A DNA stretch of 64,000 bases from Pedococcus sp031456495 (GTDB taxonomy: Bacteria > Actinomycetota > Actinomycetes > Actinomycetales > Dermatophilaceae). This document shows, piece after piece, positions 21,259 to 30,154 of the stretch; the stretch's first letter is position 1; every line of letters begins with the position of its first letter. The position numbers were made by a program, and so were the translations under genes. The notes beneath the pieces are model-generated. The model had not been told where the DNA came from. It did no database searches and was given only the letters and a program-made list of their open reading frames with translations. The DNA is taken from positions 496,001 to 560,000 of the forward strand of contig NZ_JAVDUW010000001.1 of the NCBI RefSeq assembly GCF_031456495.1, written 5' to 3'.

Positions 21259-22344
21259 TCAGTCGTCGAGGTGGCGCTGGTAGGACATCAGCACCTCGAC
21301 CTTGCGGAAGCCCAGCTCGACGTTGACGCCGACCATGTGGGCGTTCTGCTCCGCGTTGCAGGTCTGGATCCGCTTGGCCTGCGGCGCGAACCGGGCCAGC
21401 TCCTGCAGGCCGCGGACCTTGACCGCCAGGCCGAGCCGGTGGCCGCGGTGCTCGCGGCGCACGAGCGTGCCCCACTGCATGACCTCCTCGGGGTCGTCGG
21501 CGCTGACGACAAGGTCGTTGTAGCCGACGACGACGGCTTGGGGGGCGATGGCGACGGTGTGGACCATGGTGCGCCCCTGCCTCTCCAGCCGGCCGAGCTC
21601 CTCGGCGTAGGTCTCGGGGCTCAGCGCCTCCTCCTCGAACTCGATCTCACCGGTCGGTGCGTCCACGGCGAGCTGGTTCCAGCAGGCGCAGTACGACTCG
21701 CGCAGCTCCTCGGGCAGGCCGCCGACGAACGACTCGATGCGGTAGCCCTCGTGGTGGGTGGCGGCCTCCGCCGCGAGCGCGGACAGGCGCGCGGGGTCGA
21801 GGGGAAGGTCCAGGATCCGGCGCACCTCCGTGTTCGCGTACGAGTAGCCGTGCCGCTGGGCGAACCGGACGTAGCCGTGGTCCTCGCGCTGGTCGTCGGG
21901 GACGTTGACCTCGACGAGCACCGTCCGCCGGCCCTCCTCCCGCGTCCGCTCGGCGATGCGGTCGGCGAGGGCGCTGCCGACCCCACGGCCGCGCCAAGCC
22001 GGATCGACGTCGACCTCGGCCCAGGTGAACTGGGTGTTGTCCAGCAGCGGGAACCACAGCAGCGCGAACCCGGCGAGGTGGCCGTCGACCAGGGCGACGT
22101 ACGGCTCGGCCCGTTCCACCGTGTTCTCCGAGCGCAGCTGGACGGCCATCTCCCGCACCGACCAGGTCTTGGCCCAGGGCCGCTCGTGCAGGCAGGACGC
22201 CTGGCGCGCGGCGTGGGCGGCGGCGAGCTCGGCGTCGTCCGCGAGGTCGAGCAGGCGCACGACGACGTCCGTCCCGGGGCCGTCGGCGGTGCCGGGGCCG
22301 GGGACGGTCGAGGACGCCGTGCGGGGCGTTGTCGTCGTGGCCAT
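21259..22344 (-). CDS. Tandem GNAT acetyltransferase
   Basis: 361 residues from the ATG at 22344. Two GNAT domains: the first (about 25-190) has the acetyl-CoA loop VDPAWRGRGVGSALADRI; the second (about 200-355) has LVRREHRGHRLGLAVKVRGL. The double architecture resembles mycothiol synthase, but this protein lacks recognisable mycothiol-synthase sequence, so the substrate is open. It is divergent from no gene and read in the same direction as its neighbours. Confidence 0.82.
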   Translation of the reverse strand: MATTTTPRTASSTVPGPGTADGPGTDVVVRLLDLADDAELAAAHAARQASCLHERPWAKTWSVREMAVQLRSENTVERAEPYVALVDGHLAGFALLWFPLLDNTQFTWAEVDVDPAWRGRGVGSALADRIAERTREEGRRTVLVEVNVPDDQREDHGYVRFAQRHGYSYANTEVRRILDLPLDPARLSALAAEAATHHEGYRIESFVGGLPEELRESYCACWNQLAVDAPTGEIEFEEEALSPETYAEELGRLERQGRTMVHTVAIAPQAVVVGYNDLVVSADDPEEVMQWGTLVRREHRGHRLGLAVKVRGLQELARFAPQAKRIQTCNAEQNAHMVGVNVELGFRKVEVLMSYQRHLDD

Positions 22345-22450
22345 GCCTCGAGTGTCAGACCGCGATCCCCTGTGCGGCAACGGGTTTTCGCCCCTGCAGG
22401 TCGATGCGCCACGCGTCCCACCGCACCGTCTTGGGGGAGCCCGGGGCTCG

Positions 22451-24154
22451 TCAGCGGGCGGTGAGGGTAGCGAGGTGGGCGTGGACGAGGGCGACCGTGG
22501 CGGCCCCCTCGCCGCTGGCCGACGCGACGCGCTTCATCGACCCCGCGCGGAGGTCGCCCGCGGCATACACCCCGGGGACGGTGGTTTCCAGCGCTGCCGG
22601 CGGACGCCCACTGGTCCAGCGGTCCATCGGCACCTCGCGGCCGGTGTAGACGAAGCCGCGCTCGTCCCGGGCCACGACCTCGGGCAGCCAGTCGCTGCAC
22701 GGGTCCGCGCCCAGCAGCAGGAAGAGGCCACCGGCCTCGAGCCGCTCGCGCCCGTCCGGGCCCTCGAGCTCGAGCCACTCCAGGTGCGTCTCCCCGCCGC
22801 CGTCGACGACCCGCGTCCCGGTGCGCACCGTGATGGGCGGTGTGGCGGCGATCTCGCGCACGAGGTAGTCCGACATCGTCTCGGCGAGGTTGTCACGGCG
22901 CACGACGATGGTGACGCTGCTGGCGTACCGGGCGAGGTAGACCGCGGCCTGACCGGCGGAGTTGCCGCCACCGACGACGAAGACCGGCCGGCCCTCCATC
23001 TCGCGCGTCGCGCTCGTCGCGGCGCCGTAGTAGACGCCGAGGCCGACGAGCTCCTCGAGCGACTCGATACCGATCCGGCGGTACTGCACGCCCGTGGCGA
23101 CGAGCACCGCCCGCGCGCGCAGCGAGCCGCCGTCGGTGTGGACGACGTGCGGCTCGCCGGGGGCGGCTGCGGGCTCGATCGACTCCGCGGGCACACCGGT
23201 GTAGATGCGCGCACCGAACCGGGTGGCCTGGAACCGGGCGCGCTGCGCCAGCCGCATGCCGGAGATGCCGCGCGGGAAGCCGAGGTAGTTGCGGATCAGG
23301 GAGCTGGTCCCGGCCTGGCCGCCGACGGCCTCCGCCTCGAGCACGACGGTGTCCAGGCCCTCGGAGGCGCCGTAGACGGCAGCCGCGAGACCGGCCGGCC
23401 CGGAGCCGACGATGACGAGGTCGACGATGCCGTCGGTGTCCACCGGCTGGGGCGAGCCGTAGACCAGGCGGGCCACCTGCTGCGCGGTGGCCGCCTCGAG
23501 GACCGCGCCACCGATGACGCCCGACGTCACGACGGGGTATGCCGGTGCGGCGCCGCCCTGCACCGACGGCAGGCCCGCGAGCACCTCACGGGAGGCGGCG
23601 TCGTCGGGCGAGTACAGCCGGTGCGGGATGCCCATCCGGTCGAGGAAGTCGCGGATGCGCGAGGTCTCCGCCGTGCCGGCGCCGTCGATGATCCGCACGC
23701 CCTCGACCTCGGGCGTCGACGCCGTCCACCCCCAGTCCGAGAGGTACTCGGTGACGGCGGTGTGGAACTCCTCGTCCCGCGCGCCCTGCGGGATGAGCAG
23801 GTAGGTGTCGAACTTGCCGCGGGCCAGCGACTCGCGCAGCTTGGGCAGCGACAGGCCGTACGCGTCGCGGGTGGTCAGGCAGATGCGGCGGGCGGTCGGG
23901 AGCATGCGGTGCAGCTCGGCCAGCAGCCGCAGGCCGCTGTCGATCCCGGGCACCTGCCACCCCACGCCGAGCAGGGCGACCGGCTGACCCGCCCCCTGCA
24001 TCCGGGCGGCGGCCGCGCGCGCCTCCTCGGCGCTCTCGACGCAGACGACCTCGTAGTCCCGGGCGTAGCGCTGGAACTCGCTCGTGACGATCGGGCACTG
24101 CTCCGGCTCGACGGCCAGGAGCAGGGCAGGGCGTGGACGGGCCGGCTCGCTCAT
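22451..24154 (-). CDS. Thioredoxin-reductase-like flavoprotein with N-terminal extra domains
   Basis: 567 residues from the ATG at 24154. Residues 1-130 look like a degenerate response-regulator receiver fold, and 145-215 like a glutaredoxin fold (GVRIIDGAGTAETSRIRDFLDRMGIPHRLYSPDD, without CxxC). Residues 240-560 form a pyridine-nucleotide reductase: FAD site LVIVGSGPAGLAAAVYGA, NADPH site VFVVGGGNSAGQAAVYLA, second FAD motif VPGVYAAGDLR. The redox-active CxxC between the nucleotide sites is absent, so it is not a classical TrxR. The electron acceptor is unknown. Confidence 0.82.
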   Translation of the reverse strand: MSEPARPRPALLLAVEPEQCPIVTSEFQRYARDYEVVCVESAEEARAAAARMQGAGQPVALLGVGWQVPGIDSGLRLLAELHRMLPTARRICLTTRDAYGLSLPKLRESLARGKFDTYLLIPQGARDEEFHTAVTEYLSDWGWTASTPEVEGVRIIDGAGTAETSRIRDFLDRMGIPHRLYSPDDAASREVLAGLPSVQGGAAPAYPVVTSGVIGGAVLEAATAQQVARLVYGSPQPVDTDGIVDLVIVGSGPAGLAAAVYGASEGLDTVVLEAEAVGGQAGTSSLIRNYLGFPRGISGMRLAQRARFQATRFGARIYTGVPAESIEPAAAPGEPHVVHTDGGSLRARAVLVATGVQYRRIGIESLEELVGLGVYYGAATSATREMEGRPVFVVGGGNSAGQAAVYLARYASSVTIVVRRDNLAETMSDYLVREIAATPPITVRTGTRVVDGGGETHLEWLELEGPDGRERLEAGGLFLLLGADPCSDWLPEVVARDERGFVYTGREVPMDRWTSGRPPAALETTVPGVYAAGDLRAGSMKRVASASGEGAATVALVHAHLATLTAR

Positions 24155-24186
24155 GGTGTCCCGCCTCCCGGGGTCATGCGGCCTCG

Positions 24187-25779
24187 CTAGACCTGCGAGT
24201 CCGAGTCGATCAGCCACGAGTCGCCCTTGCGGACGACGGTGAGCACATGGTTCTCCTTGATCTTCCCGCCGCTCTTGGGCTGGAAGGTCAGCTCGACGCG
24301 CACCTCGCCCGCCTGGGCGTCCGCCTGCGTCTTGCCGACGTCCACCTTCTCGATGGTCGACCAGAAGCCCTCGTAGCCGTCCCTGCCACCGGCCGATGCC
24401 TGCATCGTCGGCGTGAGCTCGGCCCACGTCTGGTCGCGCTTGTCGGCCTGGGTGACGTCCGCGTAGTAGGTCTTGATGAAGTCCGCGAGCGCCTTGTCGT
24501 CCTTGGCCGACGACGTCGTCGTGGTCGTCGTGGTCGACGGGGTGGTCGTCGTGCTGCTGGAGCTGCTGCTCGAGGAGCTGGACGAGGACGAGGACGAGGA
24601 GGACGACGGGGTCTCGGTCTTGGCCGGGGCGGTCACCGTGGTCGTCGTCGGCGTCTGCGGGGTGTTGCTCCCGAACCCGTCGGTCACCGCGTACAGGACG
24701 CCCAGCAGCAGCGCGACGGCGGCGAGGATGCCCACCAGCCAGAGCAGCGCCTTGTTCCCGCCCCCGTCACGGTCGTCGCGGGGGCCGCGCGGTCCCGCCG
24801 GCGGGACCGGGCCGGCCGGGTACGGCTCGGGCTCCGCGGCATACGGTGCGGCGACGGGGGCCTGGTCCATCCGCTGGGTGCCCTCGACCGGCTCGGCGAT
24901 CAGCTCGGTGGCTGCGGCCCCGGCACCCACGGCAGCGGCGGCCCCGGGGATAGCGCCGGCGGGCAGGGCCAGGGTGGTGTCGCCGTCCGCGACCCGGCGC
25001 AGCCGCTCGCTGGCGGTGCCCATGTCCCAGCGGCGGGAGGGGTCGTGCTCCATCATCGCGGTGATGGCGCCCGCCAGCGGTCCGGCGTGCTCCATCGGGC
25101 GGGCCTCGCCGTTGGCGATCGCCTGCAGCGTCGCGAGCGGGTTGGCGTTCGGCTCGTACGGCGGCTGGCCCTCCACCGCGTAGTAGAGCGTGGCACCCAG
25201 GGCCCACACGTCGGAAGCGGCGGTCGGGTCGCCGCCGCGGGCCAGCTCGGGCGAGAGGTAGCCCGGGGTGCCGGTCATGAAGCCGGTCTGGGTGAGCTGG
25301 TCGTCTGCGTGCGCGCGGGCGATGCCGAAGTCGCTGATCTTGGGGGTGCCGGAGCCGTCCATCAGGATGTTGCCGGGCTTGATGTCGCGGTGCACGATGC
25401 CGCGCTCGTGGGCCCGGGCCAGCGCGCCGGCGACGGCCGCGCCGATGCCGGCGACCGTGGTGGCCGGCAGGGCGCCCTCGTCGCGGATCTGCTCCGCGAG
25501 GCTCTGCCCCTGGACGTACTCCATGACCAGCCAGTGGCTGTCGTCCTGGTCGACGACGTCGAAAACCCCCACCGCGTTGGGGTGGTTCAGCGACGCGGCG
25601 ATCCGCGCCTCGCGCATGGCCCGCGCCTGCGCCGCCGGGTCACCCGGCAGTGAACCGATCTGCTTGACCGCGACCTCGCGGCCGAGGACGGTGTCACGGC
25701 ACAGCCACACGGTGCCCATGCCACCGCTGCCGATGGCACGCAGCACCTCGTAGCGTCCGGCGATCACCTGGAGCGGCAC
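24187..25779 (-). CDS. Membrane Ser/Thr protein kinase (PknB type)
   Basis: 530 residues. The kinase domain (about 8-270) has the glycine loop IGSGGMGTVW, Lys39 (EVAVKQI), catalytic HRDIKPGN (Asp132), DFG Asp150 and TPGYLSPELA. A Pro/Ala-rich juxtamembrane segment is followed by one TM helix (ALLWLVGILAAVALLLGVLYAV, near 345-366), a poly-Ser/Thr linker of about 40 residues and an extracellular domain of about 100 residues with LTPTMQASAGGRDGYEGFWSTI, similar to small NTF2-like sensor domains. No PASTA repeats are present, so the signal sensed differs from that of PknB. Confidence 0.9.
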   Translation of the reverse strand: MPLQVIAGRYEVLRAIGSGGMGTVWLCRDTVLGREVAVKQIGSLPGDPAAQARAMREARIAASLNHPNAVGVFDVVDQDDSHWLVMEYVQGQSLAEQIRDEGALPATTVAGIGAAVAGALARAHERGIVHRDIKPGNILMDGSGTPKISDFGIARAHADDQLTQTGFMTGTPGYLSPELARGGDPTAASDVWALGATLYYAVEGQPPYEPNANPLATLQAIANGEARPMEHAGPLAGAITAMMEHDPSRRWDMGTASERLRRVADGDTTLALPAGAIPGAAAAVGAGAAATELIAEPVEGTQRMDQAPVAAPYAAEPEPYPAGPVPPAGPRGPRDDRDGGGNKALLWLVGILAAVALLLGVLYAVTDGFGSNTPQTPTTTTVTAPAKTETPSSSSSSSSSSSSSSSSSSTTTTPSTTTTTTTSSAKDDKALADFIKTYYADVTQADKRDQTWAELTPTMQASAGGRDGYEGFWSTIEKVDVGKTQADAQAGEVRVELTFQPKSGGKIKENHVLTVVRKGDSWLIDSDSQV

Positions 25780-25853
25780 AGGGTTCCTTTCCGTCGGGTC
25801 CGGGGATCACCCTATTGCCCGCGGCGCCGTCGTCCACACCTCGGTCCGGGCGG

Positions 25854-26816
25854 TCACCCCAGCGCGGCGACGACCTGGTCGGCTGCGGTGTACGGGTCGG
25901 TGCGGCCCTCGACGACCGCGGCGGCGAGCTCGTCCACGCCGTTGCCGTGGCGCAGGTCGCCCATCTTCTCGCGCAGGGACTTGATCGCGATCGACTCGAT
26001 CTCGTCACCGGCGCGGCGGATCCGGCGCCGGCGCAGCGTGCCGTTGCCCTCCATCCAGGACCGGTGCTTCTCGATGGCCTCGACCACCTCGTCGACGCCC
26101 TGCCCCTGCGCCGCCACGGTCTTGACGACCGGCGGCCGCCACAGACCGGGCTCCGTGCGGTCGCCGAGGCTGATCATGTGCCGGATGTCGCGCACGGTGG
26201 CGTCGGCGCCCTCGCGGTCGGCCTTGTTCACGACGAAGACGTCGCCGATCTCGAGGATGCCCGCCTTGGCGGCCTGGATGCCGTCGCCCATGCCCGGCGC
26301 GAGCAGCACGATCGTCGTGTCGGCCAGGCCCGCGATCTCCACCTCGGACTGCCCCACGCCGACGGTCTCGACCAGCACCACGTCGCAGCCGGCGGCGTCG
26401 AGCACCCGCAGCGCCTGCGGGGTCGTCCAGGACAGGCCACCGAGGTGGCCGCGGCTGGCCATCGAGCGGATGTAGACCTGCGGGTCCAGGGCGTGGTCCT
26501 GCATGCGCACGCGGTCACCGAGGAGCGCGCCGCCGGAGAACGGCGACGAGGGGTCCACGGCCAGGATCCCGACCCGCTTGCCCTGCTCGCGGTATGCCGT
26601 GACCAGCGCGTTGGTCGACGTGGACTTCCCGACGCCCGGGCTGCCCGTGATGCCGATGACGTGCGCGTTCCCCGTGTGGGGGGTCAGCGCCGCCATCACC
26701 TCGCGCAGCGCGGGGTGGGCGTCCTCGACGAGCGAGATGAGGCGGGCGACGGCCCGGGGCGAACCTGCCCTGGCCGACTCGACCAGGGCAGGGACGTCGA
26801 CGGTGCGGGGAGCCAA
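25854..26816 (-). CDS. meaB: MeaB/ArgK-type G-protein chaperone of B12-dependent mutases
   Basis: 320 residues. P-loop GITGSPGVGKST, the base-II region PSSPFSGGALLGDRVRM, switch motif VETVGVGQSEVEIA and the guanine-specificity motif VVNKADREGAD are all visible, with the C-terminal dimerisation arm. MeaB proteins load adenosylcobalamin and protect acyl-CoA mutases. An IcmA-type mutase is encoded 10.5 kb away at 13562-15319, and a thiolase gene lies directly upstream on the same strand. Confidence 0.92.
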   Translation of the reverse strand: MAPRTVDVPALVESARAGSPRAVARLISLVEDAHPALREVMAALTPHTGNAHVIGITGSPGVGKSTSTNALVTAYREQGKRVGILAVDPSSPFSGGALLGDRVRMQDHALDPQVYIRSMASRGHLGGLSWTTPQALRVLDAAGCDVVLVETVGVGQSEVEIAGLADTTIVLLAPGMGDGIQAAKAGILEIGDVFVVNKADREGADATVRDIRHMISLGDRTEPGLWRPPVVKTVAAQGQGVDEVVEAIEKHRSWMEGNGTLRRRRIRRAGDEIESIAIKSLREKMGDLRHGNGVDELAAAVVEGRTDPYTAADQVVAALG

Positions 26817-26862
26817 GCGGTGTCCTCCGTGCGGGAGCGGTGTCGGGCCGGTGGGAGCCGGC

Positions 26863-28071
26863 TCAGGCCTGCGGGACGCGGATCACGAGGGCGTCGCCCT
26901 GGCCGCCACCGCCGCAGAGGGCGGCCGCGCCGACGCCGCCACCGCGGCGCTTGAGCTCGAGCGCGAGGTGCAGGGCGATGCGGGCGCCGGACATCCCGAT
27001 GGGGTGGCCGAGGGCGATCGCCCCGCCGTTGACGTTGACCTTGTCGAGGTCGATGCCGAGCTCCTTGGCGGACGCGAGGCCGACCGCGGCGAACGCCTCG
27101 TTGATCTCGACCAGGTCGAGGTCGGCGGGCGTGATGCCCTCCTTCTCGCAGGCCTTGACGATCGCGCGGGCGGGCTGCTGCTGGAGCGTGGAGTCCGGGC
27201 CGGCGACGACGCCGTGGGCACCGATCTCGGCGAGCCAGGTCAGACCCAGCTCCTGCGCCTTGGCCTTGCTCATGACGACGACCGCGGCCGCCCCGTCGCT
27301 GATCTGCGAGGCGGTGCCGGCGGTGATGGTGCCGTCCTTGCTGAACGCCGGGCGCAGCCTGCCGAGGGTCTCGGGCGTGGTGTCGGCGCGGATGCCCTCG
27401 TCGGTCTTGAACTCGATCGGGTCGCCCTTGCGCTGCGGGATCGAGACCGGGACGACCTCGTCGTCGAAGAGGCCGTCCTTCCAGGCGCGGGCGGCGAGCT
27501 GGTGGCTGCGGGCGCCGAACTCGTCCTGCTGCTCACGGGTGAACTGCTGCTGGCCGGTGTTCGCCTGCTCGGTCAGCAGGCCCATCGCCTGGTCGGTGAA
27601 GGCGTCCCAGAGGCCGTCGAAGGCCATGTGGTCGCGCATCGTCACGTCGCCGTACTTGTAGCCCTCGCGGGACTTCTCCATCAGGTGCGGCGCGTTGGTC
27701 ATCGACTCCTGGCCGCCCGCGACCACGACCTCGAACTCGCCGGCGCGGATGAGCTGGTCGGCCAGGGCGATCGCGTCGATGCCGGACAGGCAGACCTTGT
27801 TGATGGTCAGGGCCGGGACGGTCATGGGGATGCCGGCCTTCGCGGCGGCCTGGCGGGCGGGGATCTGCCCGGCGCCGGCCTGCAGGACCTGGCCCATGAT
27901 CACGTAGTCGACCTGCTCGGGCGCGACGCCCGACTTCTCGAGGGCGCCCTTGATGGCGACGGCGCCGAGGTCGGCCCCGGAGAAGTCCTTGAGCGAGCCG
28001 AGCAGCCGGCCCATGGGGGTGCGGGCACCCGCGACGATCACCGACACCGTGCGGTCAGGCGAAGTTGTCAT
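26863..28071 (-). CDS. Acetyl-CoA C-acyltransferase (thiolase)
   Basis: 402 residues from the ATG at 28071 (GGAGG nine bases upstream). Active-site residues are visible: nucleophile Cys94 in NKVCLSGIDA, NEAFA, GHPIGMSGARI (catalytic His) and the second catalytic Cys in AALCGGGGQGDA. It condenses or cleaves acetoacetyl-CoA or longer 3-ketoacyl-CoA. With meaB next on the same strand it suggests a short-chain acyl-CoA metabolism unit. Confidence 0.93.
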   Translation of the reverse strand: MTTSPDRTVSVIVAGARTPMGRLLGSLKDFSGADLGAVAIKGALEKSGVAPEQVDYVIMGQVLQAGAGQIPARQAAAKAGIPMTVPALTINKVCLSGIDAIALADQLIRAGEFEVVVAGGQESMTNAPHLMEKSREGYKYGDVTMRDHMAFDGLWDAFTDQAMGLLTEQANTGQQQFTREQQDEFGARSHQLAARAWKDGLFDDEVVPVSIPQRKGDPIEFKTDEGIRADTTPETLGRLRPAFSKDGTITAGTASQISDGAAAVVVMSKAKAQELGLTWLAEIGAHGVVAGPDSTLQQQPARAIVKACEKEGITPADLDLVEINEAFAAVGLASAKELGIDLDKVNVNGGAIALGHPIGMSGARIALHLALELKRRGGGVGAAALCGGGGQGDALVIRVPQA

Positions 28072-28123
28072 GACGAAAGGCCTCCAGCGCCGTTGGGGAT
28101 CAACCTCCGGCCACTCTAGTGCG

Positions 28124-28157
28124 GCCACCTCGGGGCGGGACCGCCCGGTCGGGTGGC
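28124..28157 (-). terminator. Terminator of the sugar ABC operon
   Basis: Outer pair GCCACC (28124-28129)/GGTGGC (28152-28157) and inner pair GGGCGG (28133-28138)/CCGCCC (28141-28146), 20 bases after the stop of the MalG-like permease. It separates that operon from the thiolase promoter region. Confidence 0.5.
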
Positions 28158-28176
28158 GCTGACCACACCCCGGCGG

Positions 28177-29085
28177 CTACTTGAGCGTGCCCTGCGAGAG
28201 GGAGCCCTGGAGCTGGCGCTGGGAGAAGATGTAGACCACGAGGACGGGGACGATCGTGATGACGACCGCCGCGAAGAGCTGGCCGAAGTCCACGGCATAC
28301 CCCGCCTGGGAGGCGAACCGCGCCATGCCCTGCGACAGCACGTAGTTGTCCTCGTTGGTGTTGAGGGCGACGGGCAGCAGGAACTGGTTCCACAGGCCGA
28401 GGAAGTTGAAGATCGCGATGGCGACGATGCCCGGCCGCGCCATCGGCAGCATGACCTGGGCGAAGGTGCGCCACTCCCCCGCGCCGTCGAGCTCGGCGGC
28501 CTCGGCGATCTCCTGCGGCAGCGCCCGGAAGAACGGGAAGAGGAAGAACACCGTGAACGGGAAGGCGAACGCGACGTAGGTGGCGATGAGGCCGGGCAGC
28601 GTGTTGAGCAGGCCGGTGTTCTTCAGGACGAAGAACAGCGGGACGATCGCCAGGAAGATCGGGAAGGTCAGGCCCGCGAGGATCAGGTAGTAGACGATGC
28701 CGCTGCCGGGGAACGGGTAGCGGGCGAGGGAGTATGCCGCGGCGGAGCCCAGCACCATGACGAGCACCAGGGCCGAGGTCACGACGATGACCGAGTTGAG
28801 CATGTACCGGCCGATGTGGGAGTCGTTCCACGCGCCGATGTAGTTGTCGAAGCTCCAGTGCTGCGGCAGCGCCAGCGGCGAGGAGAAGATCTCGCCGGTC
28901 GTCTTCCACGAGGAGAGGAAGACCCAGACCAGCGGCAGGATCACGATGATCGACCACAGCGTCAGCACGACGTGGGACACGACCGTGACCGTGCGGTCGC
29001 CCTTCGACAGCGGCGACGCGGTCGGGACGGCGGTGGCCTCGGGAGCCTCGGTGCGCGGGGTCCGCGGCGGGTTCGCGACGCTCAT
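28177..29085 (-). CDS. Carbohydrate ABC transporter permease (MalG/LacG type)
   Basis: 302 residues, six TM helices, with the inner-membrane EAA loop EIAEAAELDGAGEWRTFAQVMLPMARPG that contacts the ATPase. The ATG shares one base with the stop of the upstream permease gene (TGATG). No ATPase gene is in the operon, so it likely uses a shared MsiK-type ATPase encoded elsewhere, as is common in actinobacteria (inference). Confidence 0.92.
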   Translation of the reverse strand: MSVANPPRTPRTEAPEATAVPTASPLSKGDRTVTVVSHVVLTLWSIIVILPLVWVFLSSWKTTGEIFSSPLALPQHWSFDNYIGAWNDSHIGRYMLNSVIVVTSALVLVMVLGSAAAYSLARYPFPGSGIVYYLILAGLTFPIFLAIVPLFFVLKNTGLLNTLPGLIATYVAFAFPFTVFFLFPFFRALPQEIAEAAELDGAGEWRTFAQVMLPMARPGIVAIAIFNFLGLWNQFLLPVALNTNEDNYVLSQGMARFASQAGYAVDFGQLFAAVVITIVPVLVVYIFSQRQLQGSLSQGTLK

Positions 29086-30068
29086 CAGCGGTCCTTCCCC
29101 TTGGTGAGTCGGTTGACGAGGAAGACGATCGCCGCGAAGAGCAGCGTCAGCACCGCGAGGACGACACCCATGGCGCTCGCCAGGCCGAACTGGCCCTTCT
29201 TGAACGCCGTGTTGAACAGGTCCTGGGTCATCGTCAGGGTGGAGTTCTGCGGGCCGCCGCTGGGGTTGAGGGCGGCCATGTAGACGAAGGCGTCGAGGGC
29301 GAGGATGCCGAGGTAGATGTAGGCCGTCTGCACGGTCTCGCGCACCATGGGGATCGTCACCATCATCGTCATCCGGAACCGGCCGGCCCCGTCGACCCGG
29401 GCGGCGTCGTAGAGCTCGGCCGGGATGCCCTTGATGGCGGCGATGAACAGCACCATGTAGAAGCCGACGAAGCCCCAGACGATGACGAACATGGTCACCG
29501 GCATCGCGGTGCTGACCTCGCCGAGCCAGGCGAAGGACTTGAAGTGGTCGAGGCCGACGCCGGTCAGCAGGCCGTTGACCAGGCCCGCGGACGGGTCGAA
29601 CATCTGCGACCAGATGAGGCCGATGACGATGGCCGGGATCGTGTACGGGAAGAACGAGACGATCCGGTAGAACGACGAGCGCGACAGGCCCCGGACCGAG
29701 CCGGTGCTCGAGCCGCCGACGGTGACCATCGTCGCGAGCGCCAGCGACAGCGCGATGGTGGCCAGCGGCACGACGATCGCGAGCAGCAGGTTGTTGCGGA
29801 CCGCCTTGAGGAAGATGTCGTCCTGCAGCAGTGCCTTGTAGTTGTTGATGCCGACGAACTGGAAGGTGTCGGAGAAGCCGCTCCAGTTGGTCAGGCTGTA
29901 GATGAACGCCTGGACGAACGGCCACAGTACGAACACGGCGTAGAACGCGAACGGCAGGCCGAGCGTCACCAGGACGAAGATCCGGCGGGACATCGGCATC
30001 CGTCGGCGCCGGCGCTTGGCGGCCGCGGCCACTGCCGTCGACGGGGCTGAGGGGACGACTGCGCTCAT
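29085..30068 (-). CDS. Carbohydrate ABC transporter permease (MalF/LacF type)
   Basis: 327 residues, six TM helices after a basic cytoplasmic N-terminus (AAAKRRRRRMPMSRR). The EAA loop reads GIPAELYDAARVDGAGRFRMTMMVTIPMVRETV. It pairs with the downstream permease and the upstream solute-binding lipoprotein. Confidence 0.92.
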   Translation of the reverse strand: MSAVVPSAPSTAVAAAAKRRRRRMPMSRRIFVLVTLGLPFAFYAVFVLWPFVQAFIYSLTNWSGFSDTFQFVGINNYKALLQDDIFLKAVRNNLLLAIVVPLATIALSLALATMVTVGGSSTGSVRGLSRSSFYRIVSFFPYTIPAIVIGLIWSQMFDPSAGLVNGLLTGVGLDHFKSFAWLGEVSTAMPVTMFVIVWGFVGFYMVLFIAAIKGIPAELYDAARVDGAGRFRMTMMVTIPMVRETVQTAYIYLGILALDAFVYMAALNPSGGPQNSTLTMTQDLFNTAFKKGQFGLASAMGVVLAVLTLLFAAIVFLVNRLTKGKDR

Positions 30069-30102
30069 GGTGGCCTCTCGATCAGGTGGCGGTCAGGCGA
30101 CG

Positions 30103-30148
30103 GCCCGGCCCGGCGTGGTCCCCCGAGGGGTCCCACGCCGGGCCGGGC
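30103..30148 (-). promoter_or_regulatory. Intra-operon hairpin after the solute-binding protein gene
   Basis: A 16-bp perfect stem: GCCCGGCCCGGCGTGG (30103-30118) with CCACGCCGGGCCGGGC (30133-30148), 14-base loop, starting 7 bases after the SBP stop and 35 bases before the first permease ATG. Such hairpins commonly stabilise the SBP part of the message or partly terminate, giving more binding protein than permease (established for maltose-type operons; inferred here). Confidence 0.7.
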
Positions 30149-30154
30149 GGGGCG

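Noticed and set aside
24530..24620. Short repeats resembling a CRISPR or microsatellite
   Set aside because: They encode the poly-Ser/Thr linker of the membrane kinase; no spacers or repeat structure.
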